Positions 23,065 to 32,489 of a DNA stretch of 64,000 nucleotides are shown in pieces (position 1 is the stretch's first letter; every line of letters begins with the position of its first letter). The stretch is taken from positions 27,997,313 to 28,061,312 of the forward strand of contig CM051457.1 in assembly GCA_028274465.1 (NCBI GenBank), given 5' to 3'. Source of the DNA: Plantago ovata (lineage: Eukaryota > Streptophyta > Magnoliopsida > Lamiales > Plantaginaceae). The notes beneath the pieces are model-generated. The model had not been told where the DNA came from. It was given only the letters and a program-made list of their open reading frames with translations, and searched no databases. Position numbers and translations under genes: made by a program.

Positions 23065-26000
23065 TTTACTTTACTCACAATTCTAGAAAGAGAATTTTTC
23101 GCCTTCCGAATCTGAGCCCCGGAACAATTTCTACTGTAACGATTTGAACAACTTGCCGAGCTTCGGAAACTTTGCGCTTTCACAACTCAACTCTTGTTTT
23201 TCAGGTAACTCCCTTCTCTTTTCTCTTTGTTGTTTTTCTTTTTCAATTTTTCCCTTTGTTTAATAAGTAGTATACTTATCTTCCTCTTCTTCTTTTCTGA
23301 AAAACAAATAAACTGACCCTCGGACTACATTCTTTCGCTTCTTTCCTTCGCTTTCTAGGATGTCCGAGGTAAATTCTAAGACGGTAGATCTTATCGCACT
23401 CTCTTCATCCTCGGAGTCGACGTCAACGAGCAACAGCTCCTCTTCTTCAGACTCGGGCTCCTCCTCCGAATCTTCATTTGACATTGGGGGCGGAAATCAA
23501 GCTCCCCCCACCTCTCTGATAGAGAGGAATGAAGCTGGTCCGAGTACCTCAGGCCGCCAGCTTTCCGTTTATCAGCCTCCGCGCCGTAAGGTAGAACTCC
23601 CCTCCCCTCTCCGGCTTCTTTGTAGATACGGAGGGTACAAATATAGGTGTCCCTCCGATCCTATCTTTGAAGCTGACCTCGATCCAATATATGCCTATCC
23701 ACAGTTAACTTTCCAAGAGCCGGAGACTTCCAATCAACCCCATGTTCACGAGGTCGCTCCTCTTAGAGAGGTTCGTGCTGTTACTGCTCCCGCAGCAGTC
23801 CGAGATGATGTAGCTCAAGAATCATCCTCCGAGGATGATGAAGTTGATGAAAATGAGGCCAACACTGGGGAGGACGGACAACCCTTAGAGGGTGAGGTAC
23901 GAGAGTTTCGTGGGGCCCTTTTCCCCGTTCCGGATCACTTGGAGCCTGCTCTCCGTAGGCGTTATGAGAGGTTACGAGATGACATTCATCTCTTTAGCTT
24001 AGCTCGAGAGACCAACGCGGACGGATGGATACCGACCATCGAATCCAAGGTGACGGTGGGTCAACTTCCGCTTCTTCGCCAAAGGTTTTCTATTCCTGAT
24101 GATATCGAGCTTATCGCTCCGGGGCCTGATGATGCTATTTATAACTGTCCGGAGGGGGCCCTTTCATGCTTCGTCGTCTCTCTGGAGCTCGGATGGCGGC
24201 TTCCGTTTGTCGAGGAGTTTGCTGCCATCTTCCGTGCTTTGGACATAACTCCGATGCAGGTTATGCCCATTTCCTTGGCTAACTTGATATGCTTCGGAGT
24301 TCTCATGAAGATGAAGAACGAGCCCATTACGTTCTCAAACTTTACGCAGGCTTTCACCGTCTCGCTCTCTGGGACTTGCTTTTACTGGCAATTCAAACCT
24401 CGCCAGTACTTCTATTTCATCCTAGAGGGTCCGAACTCTCTAGGTTCCGCATGGTGGTCGAAATATTTTTATTTCCGGTACAAGCTGAAAGACGGAGCCC
24501 CGGAAAGTGAGCGGAAATACTTCAACGTCCGGTACGATTTTAATAGAGAGTCTCCGGCAGACTATCGTCCGGTGCGTAATCACTGGAGTCCGTGGGCTGC
24601 TGCCATGCGGGAGAAAAGCATATCGAAGAGGCCAGAAAAATATTTCTTCTGTGTGCTTACAATGCAGCCTCTTCCGGCTCTTGCCAACCTTACGGACCCT
24701 GTAGACTTAGGCCCGTATCAAAATGAAACTTTTGGTAAATAATTTATCCTGTGTTTTGCATCTTTCTTATTGTTCCGCCTCTCTCTTATTTTCTTTATCT
24801 ATCCGCATGTTTAACCCTTCTCTTTATTTGCAGAAAATTGGCTTGACTACCTAATGGCTGAGGCACGGAGACTCCAAGCCGCGATTGCTGCTAAGATGGC
24901 CGCCGAAAAACGGAAACAACTGAGAACCGGAACCACCAACCAGCTGACTACTTTTCCTCAAGAGCATCCGAAGGATGGGGTGAAGTGGAGGTTAGAAGAA
25001 GATCGCCGCAAACGCGAGAATCTCCCGGCCCAAGAAATGGAGTCGAGTCGGAAAGGCCTCACTGTGGAAGAGGCTAAGCGACGTTCTGACGAGCGTAAGG
25101 CGGAGAAAAAAGGTGATGCAAACGCTTCCAAACTACAACCCCGCCAGCCCCGGAAATCTAAGGGTAATACTGCCTCTGAGGCTAATGCAATGGAGATCGA
25201 CCAACCCGCATCTGTTCCGGCCCCTGCTACTACCGGTCCATCCTCCGCGGCAACCACCGCTCCTGCTCCTCTCAAGAAATTGATGGGGGACGCCTTCAAA
25301 GCTTCAAAGTCTGGGGCTGGGCCGTCCGCTGCTTCGGCTCCGGTGGTCGATCCATCGGGGAAAATAAGCAAGTGGTCCAAGCCCCGGTAAAGTCCAAGAA
25401 GCGGAGAGGAGCCGGTCCTGCTATCTATGACGATGCTGAGTTTGACCGTGAAACGGAGATTGTTCGAATTGCCTCCTTGGAGCAGTCTGAGCGCATCCGT
25501 CTGTTAGAAGAGTCTTTCTCTCAGGTAATATCCTCTTTCCTTAACTTTTCTTTTCCGACGTTTATCTCTGGTTTATTTCCGTACCTTCATCTTAATTGTT
25601 TTCTTCCGCAGCTTGGCCTTGCAGTTCGGGGCGTTTCCGTTGCTGCTGCAAATGAAAAATCCACTTTGGAAGGCAACCTTCATGCTTCCGAGCTAGAAAG
25701 GGTTGCTCTATCCGAGAAGCTCGCCACTGTCCGAGTGAGCCTGGCAGAGGCGGAAGCTAAGTTGTTGAAGATGGCCCAGCTGGAAGGTGAAGTGTCTGAC
25801 CTTCGGAAGCAAGTGGTGGAGACTTCCAAGCTGCGGGAGGACTTGGCCACGCTGCAAGTTGCTTATGATAAGCAGCGGAAAGAGGTTGAAGGGTGCCTCG
25901 AACTAATCCGGGACCAACAAGAGACGCACGCTTGCTATATGAACATGTTGGAGCACTTCCACGAGGCTCTGATGATCGGGTTTGTTGGCTCCCGGAAGGA

Positions 26001-26784
26001 TACTGTCCAAGACTTCCTCAAGAGCATCTCTTTTCAGTATGCTAAGGCCATGGGATATGATCAAGCCCGGGTAGACGGATACAATGCTTGCATCGGACAG
26101 CTCGAATCCGCAGGGCTCATTCCGGCGGACCTTGATTGGGAGGCAAATAAACTAGACATCTTCAAAGGGCCGGATGGTAAGGTTGATCCTCAAATTCCAG
26201 CCATCTCCGATGATCAACTTGGCCGAGACGAATTTGTAAGTCTCGTAGCTTCGGAGGGTCCTGATCTAAAGTTCTCCAACCAAGATCCACGTCTTCCGGG
26301 GTTCGTTCCAGATATTCTCCGTTATTGGTACCTTATGCCCTTCGAGAAGTATGAGAAAGAGAACCGGGCCTGGTTAAATCTTCCGCATCCCGTGATCGGA
26401 CGACCGGCGGGCTATAGCCTTTTTGAGGAAGTGAAAACTCTGTGCAAGGAGTGGGAGAAGACCCGGGAGGAGGAAGAGATTAGGAGGCGCGAAGCGGACC
26501 CGGAGGCTTGGGCTGCCGGAAATGTAGAAAGCTCGTTTAAGAACAACTTTTACATCCCGCCCTTTCCAACTGTCACGGAGCTAAACACGAACCCATACGC
26601 TCCGTTGCCTTGGCTGAGCTGGAAGTTACATCTGGAGGATCTGGAGCGAGCTGCTAAGGAAGCTGAAGAGGCGGAGCTGGTGGCCCGGATGACTCAAGAA
26701 GCTTTGGAACGAGATGCTCCTGACCAAGTCGATGAAAATGAAGAATCATCTAAGTTCTCACAGTCTCGGACTCGTGATGAATAG
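23065..26784 (+). CDS. Antisense gene of the Tat element (putative gypsy-type transposase-like/PMD-like protein)
   Basis: Exons read as: leader to 23204, coding 23360-24734, 24834 to about 25524, and 25612-26784. The 24734/24834 junction restores phase (GAA across the border). A cassette at 25525-25611 has GT-AG borders and is 87 bp, so splicing or retention keeps frame. Residues 1-160 are Ser/Asp/Glu-rich and disordered. Residues about 200-440 match the plant 'putative gypsy type transposon' domain, with FSIPDDIELIAPGPDD and CFVVSLELGWRLPFVEEF. The second half is a long coiled coil (about 25640-25920). A frame change occurs around 25370-25390: one frame stops at 25388-25390 while the next frame continues with KSKKRRGAGPAIYDD. 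Function is unknown. Confidence 0.8.
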
Positions 26785-27300
26785 AACCTTATAATCCGGG
26801 GTATGCCCTGAAGTAAACTGTATTTGAAACAAGTCCGCAAGATTCGGAGCATTTTATTTATTTACGGGGGTATGCCTCTTTGTATGTGTATTTAAACAAA
26901 GTACTCTGGATTCGGAAGCTTTGCATGTTTCTTTATTATCTTCTAATAATAATTCTGTTTCAAACAAGATTCGGAACCTTCGCTTGTTTATATTATCAAT
27001 GATAGATAATAATCCTGTTTCAAACAAGGCCTTGAGCTTCGGGACTTCGTAACAAACTTGTTCTTTTCTCCAATAATCATCCGTATGTGTCACGGTTCCG
27101 ATATTCCTCTTAGATGGAGGTTCGGATGTCAAACCAAAGAAGGTTCTTATTTCCGTTTAGTAACCAATTCGAGAATCGGAACATTAACCTAGTTATCCGT
27201 GGTTCGGACACCTGTGGTGCTTAACCAATCTGTCGTAGATTATTTGCAAGTCATAGGGGTACGGAGGTTTTGCGTCAAAGTTTCAGTCGGATTCAAAATC
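26785..27300. other. 3' flank of the antisense gene
   Basis: Non-coding DNA between the antisense gene and the 112-bp repeats. Short degenerate repeats of the attcgga(a/g)c type recur at 26840-27020. This is a convergent 3' region with pol. Confidence 0.5.
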
Positions 27301-27329
27301 GTCACCAATTTCTTCCGTTCCTCCGTCTT

Positions 27330-27772
27330 TGTCCGACACTCCTTTTGACGTAAAATATGCGAAGCTCTCACGGTACTTATTTTAATAAGTTAAGACCTAA
27401 AAATTTTCACCGCTAAAAATTTTCCCGGTGAAAATTTTTCGTCTCGGTCCGCCTCCTCATCCGACGCTCATTTTGACGTAAAATATGCGAAGCTCTCACA
27501 GTACTTATTTTAATAAGTTAAGACCTAAAAATTTTCCCGGTGAAAATTTTTCGTCTCGGTCCGCCTCCTCATCCGACGCTCATTTTGACGTAAAATATGC
27601 GAAGCTCTCACGGTACTTATTTTAATAAGTTAAGACCTAAAAATTTTCCCGGTGAAAATTTTTCGTCTCGGTCCGCCTCCTCATCCGACGCTCATTTTGA
27701 CGTAAAATATGCGAAGCTCTCACGGTACTTATTTTAATAAGTTAAGACCTAAAATTTCCCGGTGAAAATTTT
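27330..27772. repeat. 112-bp tandem repeat, about four units
   Basis: The phrase tccgac(g/a)ctc followed by ttttgacgtaaaatatgcg recurs at about 27333, 27461, 27573 and 27685. The last three are exactly 112 bp apart; the first interval is 128 bp because of a small internal duplication. Units are nearly identical. Tandem repeats in this position are known from Tat elements. Confidence 0.9.
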
Positions 27773-28097
27773 TTGTCTCAAGCCTCTCTAACTTGTTTAC
27801 CGATTAGCTTCGATAAATATTCTCTCTTTCTCCTCATCCTCTTTTGGTTCTTTGTCTCTCAATAACAATTTCATCTGTGTAAAATTGCTATCTTAATAAG
27901 TATTTGACAAACATCTAAAATGTTAAGGCCGTAACAAACTTGCATCAAACTGAATTGTTCATAAGTAGCTGTTAATGAATTTGACGGAAATCATTACAAC
28001 TCTTTAGACAAATAAAAAGGTTCAAAAAAGGAAAAATAAAACAAAACATCAAAGTTCCTAGGTGGTTTTCTACTCTCCCGTCTTTGTTCTTCTTTCC
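27773..28097. other. 3' untranslated region of pol
   Basis: AT-rich non-coding DNA between the repeats and the pol stop codon. No feature recognised. Confidence 0.4.
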
Positions 28098-31000
28098 TCA
28101 AGTGTAGAATTTCCTCAGGTTCTTGATGTTCCATGGTCTCTTCCATCCTTTGTCTTCTTCATCTGCTAGCTCGTAGCTGCCATTTGCTCCTGCTTTGGTG
28201 ATTTTGTATGGCCCTTTCCATTTTGGCTCAAGTTTGCCTGTTCCATCTTGCTGTGTTGCTTTCCTCAGTACCAAATCTCCTACTTGTAGCTCTCTGTTCT
28301 TCACATTCTTGTTGTAGCTTCTTGCCACCCTGTTCTGGTAGTTTATGATCCTCACTAGAGCAGTACTTCTTAGTTCCTCCAATGTGTCTAGGTCCATAAT
28401 TCTTGCCTCATGGTTGTCTCCAGGTTCGTAACCCTGTATCCTCAGGGTCTCTACCACTGCCTCAGCCGGTATCACAGCTTCTGATCCATAGACCAAGTGA
28501 AATGGTGTTTCTTGAGTCGCTGTTCTTGAGGTAGTTCTGTATGCCCATAGGACTCCATCTAGCTCATCTACCCAATCTCCTTGGCATGCCTTAAGTCTCT
28601 TCTCAATAAGTTCCACCAACGTCCTGTTGGTTCTCTCCACTTGACCATTTGATTGGGGATAGTAAACTGATGTGAACCTTTGCTCTATCTTCATCTTTTT
28701 GCACCACTCTTTGAGCTTCTTTCCAGAGAATTGTGTTCCATTGTCCGAGACTATAGCTCTTGGTAGCCCGAACCGACACACTATATTCTTCCAAATGAAG
28801 TCCAGCACCTTGTTCTCTGAGATTGTGGATACTGCCTCCGTCTCGACCCATTTGGAGAAATATTCAACTGCTACAATTAGGAACTTCTTCTGCCCCGTTC
28901 CTTTTGGTAATGGCCCTACTATATCAATTCCCCATCTGTCAAACGGGCATGTGATTATAGTTTGCTTGATCTCTCTGGCTGGCTTTGTGCTTTGCTTGGC
29001 ATATTTCTGACACTCCGTGCATGCTTTTGCATATCGAATAGAATCTGCAATGATCTTCGGCCAATAGTATCCTTGTCTCAAAATTTTCTGAGCTAATGAC
29101 CTTCCTCCAGAGTGATTTCCACAACTTCCTTCATGTACTTCTGCCAAAATCTGTTTTGCTTCCAAATTTGTCAAGCATCTCAAGTGAGTACCTGCAAATG
29201 ATCTCCGGTACAAGTCATTCCCAATCATCAAGTATCTTAGTGATCTTGCAACCACTCTCCTTGCATGGTCCTTAATAACCGGGAGCGTTCCCCTAGTCAA
29301 GTATCTCCTGATCTCTTGCATCCAATTATCATCTTCCTCGATGTTCAAGATGAGCTGTTCTTCTACCGTGACGGACGGTTTGGTTTGTTCCATCAGCATT
29401 ATCCTCCTTGTGTCTATTGCTCCTGAGGTAGATGCATATTTGGCTAACACATCGGCTCTATCATTTTCTCTTCGGGGGATCAACTTCAGCTGGAACTCTT
29501 TGAACTCTTCCGCTTCCTCTTTCAGAAAGTTTAGATAGCTTCTCATACTAGGGTGTGTTGCCTCAAATTGTCCCCGAAATTGATATTCTACTAGTTGCGA
29601 ATCTGTGTATGCCTCCAAATATTCTACTCCCAAGGCCTTTGCTATTTTTATCCCATTCAAAAGAGCTTCATATTCTGCCTCATTGTTTGTGATCCTGAAA
29701 GGTAGTGTGATAGCGAATTCTAGTTCTGCTCCTCTTGGTCCAACTAGATACACTCCTGCTCCTCCAACATTTGTCAAAGAAGATCCATCTACTCTTAACT
29801 CCCAGCATTCTTTGCTCTCTTGCTTTTGACTCCTCTCTTTTTCTTTCATCACTTCATCCTCTGCTTTATTTTCTTGGTTATTTGCAGGGTTCTCAATTAA
29901 AGACATGACGGATGCCTTTTTACTTTCTTCTTCTTCTGTAACCATGTGTTGTGGTCTTGTTGGGAACTCTACGATGAAGTCTGCAATTACTTGAGCTTTC
30001 CTTGCTGACGGAGCTTGGAAATCTATATCATGCTCACTTAACTCAATAGCCCACTTGGCTAACCTTCCTGAGTGTTCTGGTCTCCCTAACACTTGCTTCA
30101 GGGGTTCATGTGTAAGTACAATGACCTTATGAGCTCGAAAATATGGTTTCAGCTTCCTTGTGGTGTGAAGTAGGGCATAAGCTAACTTCTCCACGTCCAA
30201 ATATCTTGTTTCTGCCGCCGCCAATGCCTTACTGACGTAGTAAATGGGCATGCATTCACTACCTTGCATCCTTACCAAAACGGAGCTGATAGCTTCGTAT
30301 GTATAGGCTAAGTACAAGTATAGTGGCTCTCCTTCCAATGCTTTTGCGAGTAGTGGCGGCGATTGTAGGTAGCTCTTGAGGTCTTCCAGTGCTTGTTTGC
30401 ACTCATCATCCCACACAAAATTTTCATTCTTCTTTTTATCTTTCTCCGATTTCCTCAGTATCTTGAAAAAAGGAAGGTTCTTTTCTGCTGACCTTGAGAT
30501 GAACCGACTCAGCGCAATGACCTTCCCTACTAACTGCTGTACCTCATTGTGTGTCCTCGGATGCAGAAGGTCTTGGATTGCTCGGATCTTTTCTGGATTT
30601 GCTTCTATCCCTCTCTCTGTGACCATGTAACCCAAAAATTTTCCTCCTTTTACTCCGAAAGTGCATTTTGCGGGGTTGAGTTTCATCACATACTTTCTCA
30701 AGATAGCAAAACACTTGTTCAAATGTGCTATATGGTCAATTTCCTTCTTGCTCTTTACCAGCATGTCATCCACATAAACCTCCATTGTTTTACCTATCTC
30801 CTCCTTGAACATTTGGTTCACGAGCCTTTGGTAAGTTGCTCCTGCATTTTTCAAGCCGAAGGGCATGACCTTAAAGCAATAAACACCTCCAGCTGCAAAA
30901 AATGCTGTTCTTGGGATATCCTCTTTTGCCATCTTGATTTGGTAAAAGCCTTGATACGCATCCATGAAGCTTAACAAGGCACATCCCGCTGTTGAATCCA

Positions 31001-32489
31001 CTAGCTGATCTATCCTTGGGAGAGGGTAGGGATCCTTTGGGCAGAATTTGTTAAGTCGTGTAAAGTTATTACACATCCTCCACTTGCCAGTCCCTGGCTT
31101 TTCTACCAACACTACATTGCACACCCAGTTCGAATAGCGAACTTCCTCAATGTGTCCGGCTTTTAGGAGTCTCTCCACCTCCGCAGCTATAATCGCTTCT
31201 TGCTTTGGTCCAAAGTTAGTTCTCTTTTGCCTTATGTGTGTGACTTTGGGGTCCATGTTCAGCCGGTGGACTGCTATGGACGGATCGATCCCTACCAAGT
31301 CGTTTGTGCTCCAAGCAAACACATCGGCATTCTCCTTGAGACACGCTATTAACTTACATTCCACTTCCCAATCCATCTCTGTTCCTATCCTTGTTGTTTT
31401 CTCCGGTTCTCCATCTATGATCTGCACTTCTCTGATCGTCTCTTTGGGTTGTATCTTGTTTTGCTGTAAGAATCTTTTCTTAGGAGTTGGAGCGACGGGC
31501 TCCTCTGGGATGACCTTGTACTCCTCTGGGTGGATCTCTTCCTCCTTGAGTTCTTCTCTTGCTTTTAAAGCTTCTCCTCTTCTTTGGTCTTTAGTAAGTG
31601 ACGGACTTATTTTTCGCTTCTTTGTGGGCGCTTCTTTGATGACAAACATTTCTCTTTCCTCTCTCGTCCTCCGATCTCTTGCCTCTTCTTTCGAAAGTGA
31701 GTTTCTCCTGACTGAGAGAGTGTAGCACTCCCAAGCTTGATTTATGTTTCCCACTTCTTGTCCTATTCCTGCCGGCGTAGGAAACTTTACTCTATTGTGT
31801 AGAGTTGATGCCACTGCGTGAAAGATCCGAAGTGCTGGTCTTCCTAGCACCACTTGGTAAGAAAACTCAATGTCCACCACTAGGAACGGTATATGTCGTG
31901 TCACTCTTTGTGGCTTTGTACCCAAGGAGACTTTTAAGTACACTCTCCCCAACGGGTAGATTTGCTCACCTCCAAAACCAACTAAGGAGCTTCCGACCTT
32001 TTCCATTTCTCTGAGATCAACCCTCATTCTCTTCAACGTTCTTAGCAATATAACATTGACCGAGCTTCCCGTGTCCACTAGAACCTTCCTTACCGTATAG
32101 GCCGCGATGTCCGCTGAAACTACCAATGGCACATCCGGCTCTTCGGTATCTCCATCACATGGGCTCTGGTTTGGGATCTCGCTGTCGTCGAATGTTATCT
32201 TGTTCTCCGCTGAACCTTTTGTACATGGATCTCCATATGCATCAGCGACCTCTCTCAGATACGAGGCTGTTTTCTCTCTAGCCTTCCTCGTGTCTCCCCC
32301 TGCCGGTCCTCCAGATATGGTGATGACTCCAAACCTTGGCAAGTTATCATCATCCTCGTCTTCATCCCTTTGTCTTTCCTTGTTCCTTCGATGATGATCT
32401 TGTTCTCTAGCTTTGCCTTTGTCCTCGTACCTCCCCTCTCTATCCTCTTCTCTTCTTTCTTTTCTCTGTCGATCTCTTCTCTCATGTCT
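28098..32489 (-). CDS. pol: pol polyprotein: protease, RT, RNase H, archaeal-type RNase H, integrase
   Basis: The frame is open from just after the TAA at 32490-32492 to 28098. Counting from the LPRFGV segment at 32342: aspartic protease DTGSS at residues 90-94; RT with YVDD at 523-526; a first RNase H module (about 650-760) whose first Asp is replaced (LYLAYTYEA), so probably inactive; an archaeal-type RNase H (about 835-965) with VDGSS, NNEAEYEAL, TDSQL and ENDRADVLA, which carries the catalytic acids; then integrase with an HHCC zinc finger (about 1105-1150) and a D,D-35-E core (DIVGP, SDNGTQF, NGQVERTNR). No internal stop was seen. The dual RNase H is a Tat hallmark. Confidence 0.93.
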   Translation of the reverse strand, partial: RHERRDRQRKERREEDREGRYEDKGKAREQDHHRRNKERQRDEDEDDDNLPRFGVITISGGPAGGDTRKAREKTASYLREVADAYGDPCTKGSAENKITFDDSEIPNQSPCDGDTEEPDVPLVVSADIAAYTVRKVLVDTGSSVNVILLRTLKRMRVDLREMEKVGSSLVGFGGEQIYPLGRVYLKVSLGTKPQRVTRHIPFLVVDIEFSYQVVLGRPALRIFHAVASTLHNRVKFPTPAGIGQEVGNINQAWECYTLSVRRNSLSKEEARDRRTREEREMFVIKEAPTKKRKISPSLTKDQRRGEALKAREELKEEEIHPEEYKVIPEEPVAPTPKKRFLQQNKIQPKETIREVQIIDGEPEKTTRIGTEMDWEVECKLIACLKENADVFAWSTNDLVGIDPSIAVHRLNMDPKVTHIRQKRTNFGPKQEAIIAAEVERLLKAGHIEEVRYSNWVCNVVLVEKPGTGKWRMCNNFTRLNKFCPKDPYPLPRIDQLVDSTAGCALLSFMDAYQGFYQIKMAKEDIPRTAFFAAGGVYCFKVMPFGLKNAGATYQRLVNQMFKEEIGKTMEVYVDDMLVKSKKEIDHIAHLNKCFAILRKYVMKLNPAKCTFGVKGGKFLGYMVTERGIEANPEKIRAIQDLLHPRTHNEVQQLVGKVIALSRFISRSAEKNLPFFKILRKSEKDKKKNENFVWDDECKQALEDLKSYLQSPPLLAKALEGEPLYLYLAYTYEAISSVLVRMQGSECMPIYYVSKALAAAETRYLDVEKLAYALLHTTRKLKPYFRAHKVIVLTHEPLKQVLGRPEHSGRLAKWAIELSEHDIDFQAPSARKAQVIADFIVEFPTRPQHMVTEEEESKKASVMSLIENPANNQENKAEDEVMKEKERSQKQESKECWELRVDGSSLTNVGGAGVYLVGPRGAELEFAITLPFRITNNEAEYEALLNGIKIAKALGVEYLEAYTDSQLVEYQFRGQFEATHPSMRSYLNFLKEEAEEFKEFQLKLIPRRENDRADVLAKYASTSGAIDTRRIMLMEQTKPSVTVEEQLILNIEEDDNWMQEIRRYLTRGTLPVIKDHARRVVARSLRYLMIGNDLYRRSFAGTHLRCLTNLEAKQILAEVHEGSCGNHSGGRSLAQKILRQGYYWPKIIADSIRYAKACTECQKYAKQSTKPAREIKQTIITCPFDRWGIDIVGPLPKGTGQKKFLIVAVEYFSKWVETEAVSTISENKVLDFIWKNIVCRFGLPRAIVSDNGTQFSGKKLKEWCKKMKIEQRFTSVYYPQSNGQVERTNRTLVELIEKRLKACQGDWVDELDGVLWAYRTTSRTATQETPFHLVYGSEAVIPAEAVVETLRIQGYEPGDNHEARIMDLDTLEELRSTALVRIINYQNRVARSYNKNVKNRELQVGDLVLRKATQQDGTGKLEPKWKGPYKITKAGANGSYELADEEDKGWKRPWNIKNLRKFYT

